DNA from: Narthecium ossifragum
Lineage: Eukaryota > Streptophyta > Magnoliopsida > Dioscoreales > Nartheciaceae
Assembly: GCA_963920575.1 (NCBI GenBank)
Contig: OY986966.1
Location: 27,371,717 to 27,435,716, forward strand
Length of the DNA stretch: 64,000 nucleotides
Reading direction: 5' to 3'
Positions 41,806 through 54,500 of this stretch are shown here, piece by piece. The notes beneath the pieces were generated by a model, which searched no databases, was not told where the DNA came from, and worked only from the letters and a program-made list of their open reading frames with translations. A program made the position numbers and the translations under genes. Position 1 is the first letter of the stretch, and the number at the start of each line of letters is the position of its first letter.

Positions 41806-43782
41806 ATGGATCCCCCCAAAATCCCATCTTTTCCCCGCCTCTCTCTTCTCTTCCTCCTATCCTCCTCTCTGTTTGCACTGTCCCAAGCCCAGGCTACGCC
41901 GCCGCTGGGCTGCAACGGTGTGGAGCTGAGCTACAACCTCGAGAGCGTCTTAAAGATCCGGCCTTTCGTCACCAACGCCTCCGCCCAGGCCTTCTCCTTC
42001 CGCGCCACCGCCACCATCCTCAACTCGGGCACCTCCGACCTCCTCTCCTGGGCCTACCTCATCCAGTTCCGCTACCGGGAACTCCTTGTCTCCGCCGACC
42101 CCGCCGTCTTCACCGACGGCGACCCTTTCCCCTCCTCCACCTCCTCGAGCTCCCCCACCTCCTTCTCCGGCTTCCCCAGCACCGATCTCAAGTACCCAAT
42201 CGAGACCGCCAACGACCTCTCCCAAATCCAGTACCAGTTCACCATCATCGGCACTCTCTTCGGCGCCGACAACAAGTCCCAACCCCTCCCCACCTCGTTA
42301 TCCATCGGCGACCCTTCTTTCATATGCCCGCCGCCGGTCCTCAACGGCACAGGCTCGTCGTTCCTCTCAACGTGCTGCCTCCCGGATCCCAAGTTCAAGC
42401 CCAACACCACCATCAACTCCTCCGCCGACTCCTTTCTCCCTCGCGGCTCCGGCGACCTTACCATTGCTTACGATGTGATCCAGTCGTTCCCGACCAGCTA
42501 TCTCGCGAGCGTGACCATCGCCAACCACAACCCTCTCGGCCGGCTGGACAATTGGCATCTCTCCTGGGAGTGGGCTCGCCGAGAGTTCATTGTCTCCATG
42601 AAGGGCGCCTACACCTCCGTCACCGACCCCTCTGACTGTATCTATGGAGCTCAGGGGCAGTATTACCAGTCTTTCGACTTCTCGACGGTGCAAAATTGCC
42701 AGAAAAAGCCGACGATTTTGGACCTCCCGGCGACGAGAGCCAACGATACTGCCGTTGGAAAGATCCCTTACTGTTGCCGGAATGGCACTATCTTGCCGGA
42801 ATCGATGGACGCGTCACAGTCGACGTCCGCTTTCCAAATGCAGGTCTTCAAGATGCCGCCAGACTTGAACCGGACGAAGCTCTATCCTCCGGTGAACTTC
42901 AAAATCTCCGGCGTCGCGCTGAACCCCGACTACCAGTGCGGGCAGCCGGTTCGCGTGTCGCCCACTCAGTTCCCGGATCCGAGCGGTTTGCAGTCCACCA
43001 CCTCCGCCATTGCTAGCTGGCAGGTGGTCTGCAACATCTCGGCGCCAAAGAACACGCCTTCCAAGTGCTGCGTCTCGTTCTCGGCCTTCTACAATGACTC
43101 GGCCGTGCCATGCAAGACGTGTGCTTGTGGTTGCCCTGCTTCAAACCTTAGAAGCGCCTGCAGTGCGACGTCGCCGGCGATGCTCCTACCCTCGGATGCC
43201 CTTCTCGTGCCGTTCGACAACCGGACAGCCAAGGCCCTGGCATGGGCCGATATCAAGCACTACAACATCCCCAACCCAAGGCCTTGTGGTGACTACTGTG
43301 GTGTTAGTATCAACTGGCACATTAATACAGACTACAGCGGAGGGTGGACGGCGAGGGTCACACTGTTCAATTGGGGGGATGTTAGCCAGGCCGATTGGTT
43401 TACGGCGGTGGAGATGGGGAAAGCTTATGATGGATACGAGGCGATGTATTCCTTCAATGGCACGGCCATAGGGAACAACACTATCTTCATGCAGGGGCTT
43501 CCGGGATTGAATTACTTGGTAGCAGAGGCAGACGGTTCCAATCCCGGCGATCCTAGAGTGCCCGGGAAGCAGCAGTCGGTGATTTCGTTTACTAAGAAGA
43601 CAACGCCGGGGATCAATGTGGTTGCCGGGGATGGATTCCCTACGAAAGTGTTCTTCAATGGCGATGAGTGTACGCTGCCGGATGTCTTTCTGACGAGCAA
43701 AGGATTTAGAACCACTGTGGGTAGCTTTGTCAGCTTACTTGTGGCCCTTGTCATCGCAGTTTTACTGCTGGCGGAGCAATAG
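41806..43782 (+). CDS. COBRA-like protein, long (COBL7/COBL10) subgroup
   Basis: A 658-residue GPI-anchored extracellular protein of the COBRA family, which affects cellulose deposition and oriented cell expansion at the plasma membrane and wall. The signal peptide spans residues 1-28 (LSLLFLLSSSLFAL core). The long N-terminal domain before the COBRA domain marks the COBL7-11 subgroup, and the length fits it. The COBRA domain includes 'QSFPTSYLASVTIANHNPLGRLDNWHLSW'-type sequence from about residue 225. The hallmark 'CCVSFSAFYN' begins near residue 421 and is followed by 'PCKTCACGC'. The C-terminus ends with a hydrophobic tail ('FVSLLVALVIAVLLLAEQ') preceded by a small-residue region, as required for GPI attachment. 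Start 41806 lies in a good context (GCCATGG) and begins the signal peptide. The coding sequence shows no introns or breaks. Confidence 0.93.
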   Translation: MDPPKIPSFPRLSLLFLLSSSLFALSQAQATPPLGCNGVELSYNLESVLKIRPFVTNASAQAFSFRATATILNSGTSDLLSWAYLIQFRYRELLVSADPAVFTDGDPFPSSTSSSSPTSFSGFPSTDLKYPIETANDLSQIQYQFTIIGTLFGADNKSQPLPTSLSIGDPSFICPPPVLNGTGSSFLSTCCLPDPKFKPNTTINSSADSFLPRGSGDLTIAYDVIQSFPTSYLASVTIANHNPLGRLDNWHLSWEWARREFIVSMKGAYTSVTDPSDCIYGAQGQYYQSFDFSTVQNCQKKPTILDLPATRANDTAVGKIPYCCRNGTILPESMDASQSTSAFQMQVFKMPPDLNRTKLYPPVNFKISGVALNPDYQCGQPVRVSPTQFPDPSGLQSTTSAIASWQVVCNISAPKNTPSKCCVSFSAFYNDSAVPCKTCACGCPASNLRSACSATSPAMLLPSDALLVPFDNRTAKALAWADIKHYNIPNPRPCGDYCGVSINWHINTDYSGGWTARVTLFNWGDVSQADWFTAVEMGKAYDGYEAMYSFNGTAIGNNTIFMQGLPGLNYLVAEADGSNPGDPRVPGKQQSVISFTKKTTPGINVVAGDGFPTKVFFNGDECTLPDVFLTSKGFRTTVGSFVSLLVALVIAVLLLAEQ

Positions 43783-45170
43783 CAGGGGAGCTTGTTGGTG
43801 CTGATTCTTTGATTCTTTTTGGATGCTCGGTCTCATCGCCCCGGATGAAGTATACTTCATACTGCTTGCTTGGCATTTTGATTCGCAAGTGTGGAGATAT
43901 ATGATGATGATCCATTACATTTGATTCAGTAATGGTTGTTGATCTTCTCCCTTGTTTGATATGCTGTTACCTATATAGTGTTCTGATAGATGTCAAAATT
44001 GTGGTTTCATTCAAATTTTCAGTATAAACTCATTGCTTCATTCAGCGTTGTAGAGTGTTACAGAGAATCGTATGGTATTGTTTGAGTCAAATTGCTGACT
44101 TACTGTGTCGATAACAGTCCCATTCTGTTTGAAAATATGAGTTTCTCGGCCCAAATGGATGAAACTTGTCGGAAAACTCGTCGATTTTTTAAGCAGAAAT
44201 CTAGAAGATCCCTTTGAATTGTTCCAGAATTCACCTCGTCTACTGATATTGATTGATATCAAAACCTTGTTATGTGTATTACCACGGACTTGATGTGATG
44301 GGTTTTTTCGTCAAAGCTGGGACAGGGAGAATGCTTCCATCAATCTTTTAAATGTCCAAATGAGTAGTTAGTTAGCCATTGAAAATGTTGAAACTTGACT
44401 CAGAATTCTGTTCAAAATTGTTGGATTATATGCATGAATGTTATGATTCCTTATCCATTCCATCTATTTCCTGTTAAACAAGCAATGTATATGCTCAAGC
44501 GCATACCCGGGGTTCGCACCAGCTGGCCTCTGCTTTGCCTCCAAGACTGCTCTGTTCTGCAGTTCTTCAGCAGGGTTCTTCAGCGATGCAAAGCTTGGCG
44601 GCAACAATAAGCACTCACAATTTTGATGGAAGACTGAAAACGCTGGATTGAAGTGTTTAGAATAGACAGTGAAAAAGATTTGTACCAATCACATTGCCAA
44701 CAATAGTCATCTTTAAGAGGACAAGAACAAATACGTGTCCTTCAAGAATCAAATAAATTTCAATGAAGAATCAAAGCTGTACAAACAAACAAACAAGATG
44801 TTCAATTGGAGTTAGAAATAAGTACTCCAATATTTTTGGAAAGAAATACTCCAAAACTCCATTAGGAATTCGGGATCTCCTACTGGCTAAAATCCTGACA
44901 ACAATTAGGAAAACCCACACATTCACAATCTCCACCTAAACTAGATATCCCTTGTTAGCATGAATTGAAAGAAAGTCAAAACTTTGCACAGAAAGCCTTC
45001 ATGTAAGCAGCCATCTTTACTCGTCTCCTGAATGTTCAGATGTCAGTTTGTTTGTGTAGATTAACTCCCCAGGTGCAAAATCTGGATATAAGTTTCATTT
45101 CGTGTGACATCTTGCACATTCAAAACACCAGATCCAGAATAAAGCTAGCACGTGAATAGGCTCGGACAAA
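43783..45170. other. 3' UTRs of two convergent genes and spacer
   Basis: The COBRA-like gene (+) and the response regulator (-) converge here. The stretch is AT-rich, and short frames such as 44395-44610 have no coding support. UTR ends are not fixed. Confidence 0.5.
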
Positions 45171-48100
45171 TTAGGCCAAAATATCATCAAAAGAATAGCT
45201 TTCCATGGTAAAGCTAGAGTCAACCTCTCCAACCCCATCTGACTGCAAAATGAACAAAATTAAATTGTTAAAATGCAACTAAAAATTTGCTTAATGTTAT
45301 GCAGAGTCAGAATGTAAGCTATCAAGAAGCAGCTATGAAAAAGACATCATCAACTTGCTACTTTTGCAATTGAACGCAAAATATTTTCTCTGTGCAAGCA
45401 GCAGCATAAGAAAGTTCCTGCAGGAGAGAAGAATCATTGCACCGGAAAAAGCTTTAAAGAACAGCTTCAGTATCATTGAGAATGTGCACTCTGCAATTAC
45501 CACAAGCAGATATTCTCCAAATGCCAAACTAGATGAATTATTGACACAAGAAGATGATCAAAACAGAGTTGCAGATTCTAGATTACAGTTATGCAGAGAG
45601 AGATATGCCCTTCTTGAACACAATAGCTTTACGCTTGCACTGTGACAATTATCTGCAATAGAACACTGATACAGAAGCATACTCTTTATACCTCTGATGT
45701 CAAAAGATAATTCAGACAACAATGCTTTGGAGTTGTGCACTCCTATGTAACCTTAACCGAGACATAAAAATAGGGAATGTGGATGAAATATATAATTGTA
45801 GCAACGAAGACTAACCTGATTAGAAATAATGTTCATGAAGCCATCTGGAATCATATCATTAGCAAATAGGGGATCTCCACAACTTAAATTAGGCATACTT
45901 TGAGTTACTGTGACAGAATTTTCAACTAGAACAGTGCTATTGTGCTGAGCAATGCACTCTACTTTGCTGCGCTGTACAGAAAAAATCTCCTTGCTGACTG
46001 TGCAGGTATTCCTGCTATTCCCATCTGCTATAGTAGCAAGGACATCTGGGCGAGATGGAAGTGGAGCACTGAAGTCAATGAGGCATGGCTTCGAACTAAG
46101 CTGTTGGACTGACTCGTAAGAAACATCTATGTTCTGCAACTTCCTGCCTTGGCTTCTGCTCTGATGAAGTTCACTTACGATATCATAACTTGGAGTGAAA
46201 TCGTTCACATCTTTGGAATTGGTAATGGTATTAAAAGTTTCTAGATTTCCTACGATCGGCACAGATTCCTGAAACATGGCAGTTGATTTGGGACTAGATG
46301 ATGCTATATTGCCAAGAAGAGAAAAATCTCCAATCGATTCTCCAATTGATTCATTGCAGCTAATTGGAAAACCAGCATACAAATTTTGAGGATAGCAAGC
46401 TGCAGGTAATGATGTGCCCCCACCTACAATAGGTCCATCTCTTCCAAAAAATGTACCCGAGATGCTATCTGACAGCACTTGCTGTCCTATAGTAGCTGAC
46501 AGCCTAGAATTTCGTTCGGCTGCAATCCCATTCAATATCTGTCCTTTGGATAGTGGTATCTGTGGCGTAGCTATCTGTGAATTATTTTGCTGCTGTAAGA
46601 GAGAACATTGTTGCCCTTGCTGAGTCATGTGCATGATCATAGAGTTTCTTTGTTGGCCAGTGATCATGCCTCCATGAAATGAAGAGCCTGTTCCAAATGA
46701 AGGTAAAGGGTCTAGAAAACCAGATGTTCCTCCATTAGCTTGAACGCCCATAGTTGCATATTGTTGCAACATTTGTTGTGAGTGTTTGTGCTTGATATCC
46801 GCAGGGTGAATCAAGTTGATTGCTTCGTTTCCCCATTCTGGCCCTGATGTATATCCTGTCCTTGCAGCATCAGAATTCAAGTAAGTTATTTTATTTGATT
46901 CAAGTGAGTTATTTGATCTATAAGTTTTTTATCTACAGTAGACATACCTAGGCCAGAATTTGCCCCTCTTCTGGGCACTGCTTGCAGATTGGTCAAATTT
47001 TGTGGTAATTGCCCTGAAGCAGCCAGAGTTTGAAGACTATATCCATGAATTGAGCTCATTGGACTGTGTCCACCATCAGAAGAACCAGTAAAATTTGTAT
47101 CAACTCTATTCTGTTGTTGCTGTTGTGCACTTACTCTTTTCAAATACAACCGATACTTCTGTTGAATACAGTTGCAATATTTGTACTATTAGTATACTCC
47201 ATGGATAGCGTGAAAAAGAGCAAAATTAAACTTCAAGTCTGTTAAAAATCTAATGGGAAGCAAATCTATGTTAACACCATGTACAAAATTATATACAAAT
47301 TAAACCCCATGAAAAATCTAATAAATGATCCAATGCCCACACTTAGAAAGCAATCATAACTGTCATCAAAATCCATTCCATGGAGAAAAATTCTATGGGA
47401 AATTTTCTACTTATATCTGGTACATCCATTAGGTTGCCATTTTTCAACATCACAAACCAATATTTTTTCAGGAATACACCATAACATAGCACCATATTTG
47501 CAACTAAAAATATAACGAAAATACAGAATACAGGTCAGGTGTATGTAAATACGAAGGATATAACCTGAAGTTAACAACTGCATACACCAAGAAGAGAAGC
47601 AACAAGATAAAAATAATAATGGGCTAGAAATATCACCTACAATTTAAAATCAGTTCACAATGCAATTATGTTCCCTTATCTTTGTCCACAATACCACTTA
47701 TTAATGTGATAAAAACAGCATCCTGAATTCAGCTGAACTTGGCTAAGAGAATTTTACCAACAAAATAATACAGTTAAAAATAATGCCAATGGCTGACATG
47801 ATAAATGCATTGTTCCTGAGGCTTATCTGCCCATTACTTCTGAAGAGAATTAGACCTTGTTGAAGATCGATATCAGCCGAGAACAATTCTACAATCAACT
47901 AACTAAGTACGTAAAATAATTGATTTTAAAAAGCAATAATTCTTAGTCCAAGAAACTATAACTAATGAATGAAGAATCAAGCTATTATTGTGAATGATTT
48001 GAGAAATTATGGTCCACTAGACATTGTTCTGTTGCACACTGTATGCACATGTTTTTGAGCTTGAGCGTCCAATATGGTTGCCTTAAAGGCTTTGATGTTT

Positions 48101-50065
48101 TCAGTTTGATAAACTTCCAACAGCACTATATCATATTAAGAAGTACTATATCGTAGCAAATAATAAGCATTGAGTAGATGCTTAACTTGAAATCTTTGTA
48201 ACATTCAAAAACGTGAGGGTAAAAAAATCACAAAACATCTTCTTGCCCGTCAAAACTGATGACTTCTAATGCATTCAATTTTTTTTTTATTAACTGAATT
48301 TTTAGCGAGCCAAATTTAGTTTTCGAATCAGCTGGTACATACTATGAGATTTTTTTAGGCTCATAAATAACAGTAGAGATTTGTGTTACTCATATACTCA
48401 TTTAGCCAAGGAAAAAAGAATTTTTTTTACCATTATCAAGTAGTGAGAAGTTCAGACTGTAGCCAAAAGCGAAAAACTGAACAAAAATCTTAACATAACC
48501 ATATTCAACACTCTCAAGTCTGAAAACTACAGTTTCATAAGCACACTCACATCATTTGCAATCAATTGATATATGTTACTCATTTGATAGTCATCTAGCT
48601 AAGGATCTAAGAAGTGGTGTCGCAGCATAGAGGAGCATATTACCTGCAGGTGACTCGCAACATTTTCCCTTGTTAATCCTGGGACATCCATCAGCTCAAG
48701 GATTTTCTTTGGAACTGCCTCTGCTCAAGGAACAATTTATAGAATCGAATTACAAAACTTAGCTTTAGAAAAAGACAATTAGTTCAATACATTCTATACA
48801 CTTGTTAGCAAAGAAGCTTCTAAACATTTCAAAACATCTCATAAAACATTTCAAACATCGTGTTTTCAGGACAAGAGATCAAACTATAATTAATTCTGTG
48901 AGTGTTGTTAGTTTCTCTTTTGGGTATTATGAGATTACTGTGAAGAAATCATCGGGAAAAAGAAAAGTCTTACTGTCAACGCCTAATTGGTTCACCGCAG
49001 AAACAAATTGTTGATGTAGCTCCACGGACCAAACAACTCGTGGTTTCTTCAGCGTAGACGGATCCTCGCGCTGCTCGACCTCATCCTCTTCTTCCTTCCC
49101 ATCCATCCTTCTTTTAACACTCTTCCAGCATCCCTCATTTCCTGAAGATGAATGATCACCGTCATCTCCCTGTATCCTCTGTCTATCATTCCCCTCCATA
49201 CTTTCCGCCTGCTCGTTCAGCTGCGGCTTTTTGTGCCTCCGCACGACGTGTTGCCATATGTTCTGCAAAGCATCCATCCTCACCGGCTTAATGAGATAAT
49301 CACAAGCACCGTGTGTCACCCCCTTCATAACCACATCTTTCCCATCATCGGCCGACATCACTGAACAACAATGATACAGAACAATAACATAAAAAATTAC
49401 AAATGGATTCAATTGAAAACTCGACTTAATTGCAAATGGATACAATTCAAAAACTTTAGGCTTACTTATAACCGGAAGATCCATCTCTAAGCCGATGCAT
49501 TCCAGGAGCTTAAATCCATCGACATCAGGCATGTGAACATCACTAAGAACGACATCGTATCCACCTTTCTTCTCCCTCAGTATAGCCAGTGCGACCATAG
49601 CTCGCGTACATGTCGTCACTATGCATCATATATAACATAGGACCCATCAAACCGTCTACTCCATATTTATCCAATCCAATCCAACAGAAAAACAAACCCC
49701 CAACAACAAACAAAAAATTCGAAATTCAAATCTAACAATCCGAAACATTCTCAGAAACCATAAAAGAACCGCTTTTTAAAAATTTTCTCACTCCGCTACC
49801 CATAAAAACAACAGCGTTCCGATAGCAATCAATAACAAACGAAATGCCCCAATCCTAATCCATGGTAACAAATCAAACATAATGATCATCTACACATACC
49901 ATCGTATTGGCAGCTCCGGAGCATCTTCTCAATGATCTTAAGGCACGTCGGATCGTCGTCGACGACGAGCACTCTTAATCCGGCCGGGAACTGGGCCGGA
50001 GCTCCTCCTCCTCCTCCATCGCCGGACATCGCCAAGCCTCTCTTAGACGCAACTCCAGCATCCAT
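45171..50065 (-). CDS. Type-B two-component response regulator (cytokinin signalling)
   Basis: A nuclear transcription factor activated by phosphotransfer in cytokinin signalling. My model has seven exons on the minus strand: 50065-49900, 49618-49466, 49360-48974, 48720-48644, 47158-46948, 46855-45816 and 45242-45171. Together they make 2106 bases (701 residues), with GT-AG borders and consistent phases. The receiver domain has the acidic pair in 'LVVDDDPTC' (D36-D38), phospho-acceptor D82 in 'LSDVHMPD' and K131 in 'YLIKPVR'. The GARP/Myb DNA-binding domain runs from about 208 to 265 ('[15 protein letters not shown]', '[18 protein letters not shown]', '[13 protein letters not shown]'). The rest is Gln/Ser/Asn-rich, as in type-B activation domains, and ends '[11 protein letters not shown]'. 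The 92-base intron 46947-46856 is my choice, because the frame is otherwise interrupted there. A uORF abuts the start. Confidence 0.9.
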
Positions 50066-50253
50066 TACCCTGGACGCTGCCGCATTAGCGAGGCCTGGAC
50101 TCTAATCCATAAACAAATCCATAGCTCTATCTTATAGAGAGGTTGCGAGAGCGGATCTAGGAGAGATCTAAGGAGGAGAGAGGGAGAGGTGGTGGACTGA
50201 ATACTTTGGCTTGGTTGGACTCGGTTGCTCTCTTTCTCTCTCTCTAACTTCAC
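50065..50253 (-). other. uORF overlapping the response-regulator start (TAATG)
   Basis: A 62-codon frame begins at 50253 and ends with TAA at 50067-50065. Its last A is the A of the main ATG (TAATG). A shorter in-frame start (MRQRPG) lies close to its end. Whether it is in the transcript depends on the unknown transcription start. Confidence 0.4.
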
Positions 50254-51180
50254 TCCTCTCCCTCCGGGGAAGACAACTCACTGGCCCCCTCCCTTTCTCT
50301 CTCTTCCAACTGTTTTTGCATGGAAGCCCTTGTAAATATAATTATTACTTGCAGTGGACATGACTAGTAGACTTTTTAAATCATTGGATTTGCTTGGTTT
50401 CTATGTATTTAGAAAGAAATCTAGGCTTAATTTGCTTCATAATTACAGTGTATCTGGACCACGTAATTGGTATAGATTGGTAATTATGATTTGAATGGAT
50501 TCATAATAATTGGATAGAGGGGCGCGGATTAAACCCCCGCCGGGCCCTGATAAGGTGGTCTCGAGATAGGGAGTAAGTGGACATGTGGCGGGATCTTGGA
50601 GGGGGAAGGGCCCGAGAGAAAAGAATCTAACGGTATGCGAGGAGGAGGGGGCTTCGGTTTACTCGCAGTCTTTTTATGCGGAATTCTTTTTTTTCTTAAT
50701 TAAACATGGGGCTTTTGAGGGGAATCTCGAATATTATTATGTTGGTTGGTTTAATATAGGCGTTATGGTACACAAGTGCGACCGAACTTACATTTGTACG
50801 CGGCTCGGTGACTCGGTGACGGTACGGTCAGATATAAGCTTGTGTTGGTTGTCCATAAAATTTTTGGGATGGGACCGCGGGTTTTAAGAATAATGTTATT
50901 TTATGAAACATTGTTGGGTGATTTGGTACTTATTTAGATCGGATTTTTGCATTTCGATAACATGTATTTTTTCATAAATGTATTTTGGTACCACAAGGTT
51001 TCGGATTTTAAATTCGATATCATAAAATTATAATACCATGGCAAAATGGTCAAATCCTCAAAACGGCGTTATATGAGCTGACGGTAAACTAATCACGTGA
51101 GACGCACGTGACTACCGTCAACTCAAACAACCACATGTCATGGCATCTCCTGCTACACGTGTCATGACTTTCTCTCTCCT
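50254..51180. other. Upstream region of the response regulator, then gene-free DNA
   Basis: A CT-rich leader-like stretch lies at 50230-50320 (GAGAGAGAAAGAG on the minus strand), then AT-rich sequence. The open frame 50585-50887 has no domain. Confidence 0.4.
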
Positions 51181-52164
51181 TATGTTGATACTATAGTCTC
51201 TCTCTCCCCCTCCTCCCTGGCTCCTCACCGCAGCTAGGCATCGGTGCCGGCATCCACCGGCCGAACTCCCCCCTTCCCTCTCTTTCTCCACTCTCTTTCC
51301 TTTCCCCCCCTACTCTGGTCTCTCTCTCCCTTGTCCCTGACTCCAACGCCACCAATGATGCCTCCGAGACCCCCCAACGTCGACAATGATCTACTCTCCG
51401 CCGTCCGCGACCTCAACCGTGAGCTCGGTCGCCTCCCGAGCCCCTCCGGATCCTCCAAATCCGCCAGTGTCAACGCCCTCATATTCCACGTCGATGCCCA
51501 TCGACACCTCAACTCTATCACTGCCACCATCCCCTACGACGACTCCAACCTTGTCCCGATCATGTCACCCTCTCCCCATCAGAACCCTGACGCCGTGCCC
51601 AGCTCGCGCCCTGAGCTCCTCGCGGATCCGGTGTCGCCACTCCTTAAACCCGCCGCTCGGGACCCTCCGTCTCCTTTGGATCCATCAACCTCGACGTCCC
51701 CTTCTTCTCCGACAATGCCTCAATGTCCCTCGACTTTCCTCCTCGCCGAGATCTCTCCTGCCTGGCTCTCCCCTTTCTCTCTTCTCTCCCCCCCCTCTCT
51801 CTAGCCCAACTCCCCCCCCCCCTCGCTGCCACCCCGAAGAAGACGCGGCTCCGCTGCCGTCCCACGGCCCCCCATCGCCGCCCAGCCAACCGTCCGGCTT
51901 CGCAGGGCAAACCTGGCTCTCCCCTTTCTCTCTTCTCTTCCTCCCCCCCCCCCTCCCCCCAACCGTCACCCCGAAGACGACGCAGCCCCATCGCCACCCA
52001 GCCAACTGCCCGAAGGACCCGACTCTCCCCTTTATCTCTTCTCTTCCTCCCTCTCTCGCCCCCCCCCCTAACTCTTCCCTCTCTCTGGGAGAATACCACC
52101 TTTGTGGCAGGAAACGAGTGCAAAACCGCTCACATGTTTCTCGCAAAATTATACTAAAGGAGGT
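51181..52164. other. CT-rich low-complexity block before the assembly gap
   Basis: The word CTCCCCTTT(C/A)TCTCTTCTC followed by C-runs recurs at about 51767, 51923 and 52025, so part is an imperfect tandem repeat. Long Pro/Ser-rich open frames on both strands follow from the composition. A start at 51355 ('MPPRPPNVDNDLL') opens a frame without recognised domains. It could be a 5' part of a transposon-borne or degenerate gene. Confidence 0.4.
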
Positions 52165-52364
52165 NNNNNNNNNNNNNNNNNNNNNNNNNNNNNNNNNNNN
52201 NNNNNNNNNNNNNNNNNNNNNNNNNNNNNNNNNNNNNNNNNNNNNNNNNNNNNNNNNNNNNNNNNNNNNNNNNNNNNNNNNNNNNNNNNNNNNNNNNNNN
52301 NNNNNNNNNNNNNNNNNNNNNNNNNNNNNNNNNNNNNNNNNNNNNNNNNNNNNNNNNNNNNNNN
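52165..52364. other. Assembly gap (200 N)
   Basis: Exactly 200 N, a conventional placeholder, so the true gap size is unknown. Open frames that cross it are artefacts. Confidence 0.99.
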
Positions 52365-52540
52365 AAAAACGCATGCAAATATTTTTACGTGTATACAAAT
52401 TTTTGTGTGTGTCAACACTTTTTTGTGCATGTTTGTTTTTCTACGTGCAAACATTTTTGTAAGCATATAAATATTTTTGTATGTGTTTTTATAAGCATAT
52501 AAAAACTTTTGTGCGCGTTGGAACATTTTCCCGTGCGTAA
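52365..52540. repeat. Degenerate short tandem repeat after the gap
   Basis: Words of the type (A)CATTTTTGTR(A/T)GC(A)TATAAA and TTTTTGTGTGTGT recur every 20-30 bp. The array probably continues into the gap, which would explain the assembly failure. Confidence 0.6.
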
Positions 52541-54480
52541 TGTATTAAATAATAATAATAAATATATTTATTATTATTATGAAAATATTAATATAAAGTG
52601 TCCCCCCGATGCCATGTGTCATATCATGATTGGTCCACATCAAGTAAAAACTTATTTATTTTATATTATTTGAATAATATATATTAAAATAATGTTATTA
52701 TTTTAATATAAGTGGGACGCCTTGAGGTGTATTGATGTGCATAATTATGCTATATCATATGGCAGTATGATCCTTCTTCGCGTCCCACATGGGTGGAGGA
52801 CGCGTATATGTCATCGGCGACCACAACGTTGATAAGAATGTTCTCAACTGCGTCGAATCATACGACCCGGTAGAGGACGAGTGTATTGTTGCCGACAGTG
52901 GTGGAGGAGCAGGTGTCTGCTAGCGATGACAAATGAGAGCGGGCGTCGATGGGAGAGGCATTCGTCGGTGGATGCGTCAAATAGGACGGAGTGGGGTGGT
53001 AATATATAATTTATTATAATATATTTTTACTTTATTTTATGTAATAATATAATAGTAGAAATTTTGTACGGTTTATGCACAAATATTGAAAACTTAATTT
53101 AATAATTTATTCAAATATTATAATGTGAAGCATGTCAATATTTTATTTATTTTTGAATAAATTATGAATATACCCTATTTAAAGACATTTTCGATATTTA
53201 CTAATAATAAAATATAATTTCTATCAATATCCCACATTCTACGTACCTGACGTTTCCAGGATATAAAGCAATTGATAAAAGACGTACAGTGGGTATGAGA
53301 AAATTTATAAAATTTTGACCTAAAAGGATCTTAAATTCAGCCATGATATTGACATATGTCAAACAATTGACGGTTGATGTGCGGTGATAGCAATGACTCT
53401 TGACTTTACTTGGTAATTTAAGTAAACAGAGTGGAATCAATTTTCAGTTATTATTACGGTGGTTTGCGGTGATAACGATGACTTTTGACTTGTAATTTTC
53501 AGTAACCAGGTGGACGGACCATGTCCCCTGACACGACTAGCCATCCATCCAATTCTAATTTTTTTTAATAATTAATTTTATGTTACGTGTGCGTCACGTT
53601 AGAAAATTGATTATAATATAATATATGATTCAGCAAATGAGCCTCCGTACCTTCCACACCATTATTTTTTTATTTATTTGATTACAATCCTATGTCACGT
53701 GTGCATATCACATGTGCATAATTTTATCACTCATATTATGACTTATATGTCACGATGGATTCCATTTTCAGTTATACAGGGTGGTTTGTTCTCCGCTTTT
53801 AAATTGAATGGATTTTTTATCATTAGATATAAACTTATTTTAACTCTTTTTTGTCTCTTATAAAGTTGGCTAATGTGGGTCTGCATCCAATCATAATTAT
53901 TTAATTTCATGCGGGGGGTGATTTTTCATCGTTTGAAAGCATTTTCACCATTAAATGCCTTACAAGATTGATTTGAAAAGTTTGAGAGATAAACGTGTAA
54001 TATGACAATTTTTATGGATATTTCTGCAAAAAAAATACTTTTTGTTAATAGATGACAACTTGGACACGAATGTCCACGTGTTTTGACGATGATACTAAAC
54101 TTTAGCCCTTACGATGATTAATATAGAAAGTTCGGATCTGAGTCGAATCGAGTATGCCACGCGTCAACTCCCCCACGCGATAAGAACAATTAAATGTCAC
54201 AGGTCACCATAAGTTTGAGTAACCCATCTCGACATGTATATAATTTTTACAATTTTAATAAAGCTCGATGTAACCCTCCACTAAACAACGAAAGCGACCC
54301 AAAACCGTGACATCGATTGATGACGCCAAAGTAACTAGTGGTTCTCACGTGGACTCGCCCTACACTGTCCACGTGTCACTCTATGGCTACTGTGGATGAG
54401 ATAAGCCATGGACCCTACTACTCATGTGACTCCTGTCTCTATTTGGACCAAATTGGGATAATAACGAGTGACATTCAAGC
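52541..54480. repeat. AT-rich gene-free DNA with a local tandem duplication
   Basis: At 53370-53520 two related segments share (T)GCGGTGATA(G/A)C(A/G)ATGACT(C/T)TTGACTT and TTTTCAGT...GG, about 85-90 bp apart. No gene is seen; the rest is TA-rich spacer. Confidence 0.45.
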
Positions 54481-54500
54481 CTTATCTGGAAACTCTTTTA

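Noticed and set aside
44395..45740. Short frames between COBRA-like gene and response regulator
   Set aside because: They lie in UTR/spacer or in the last intron of the response regulator and show no coding character.
46880..46886. Frameshift mutation in the response regulator
   Set aside because: A 92-base GT-AG intron with correct phases explains the break better; the mutation reading is kept only as an alternative in the findings.
51234..52164. Long Pro/Ser/Leu-rich open frames
   Set aside because: CT-rich composition leaves all frames open; no recognised domain, and the longest ones run into the N gap.
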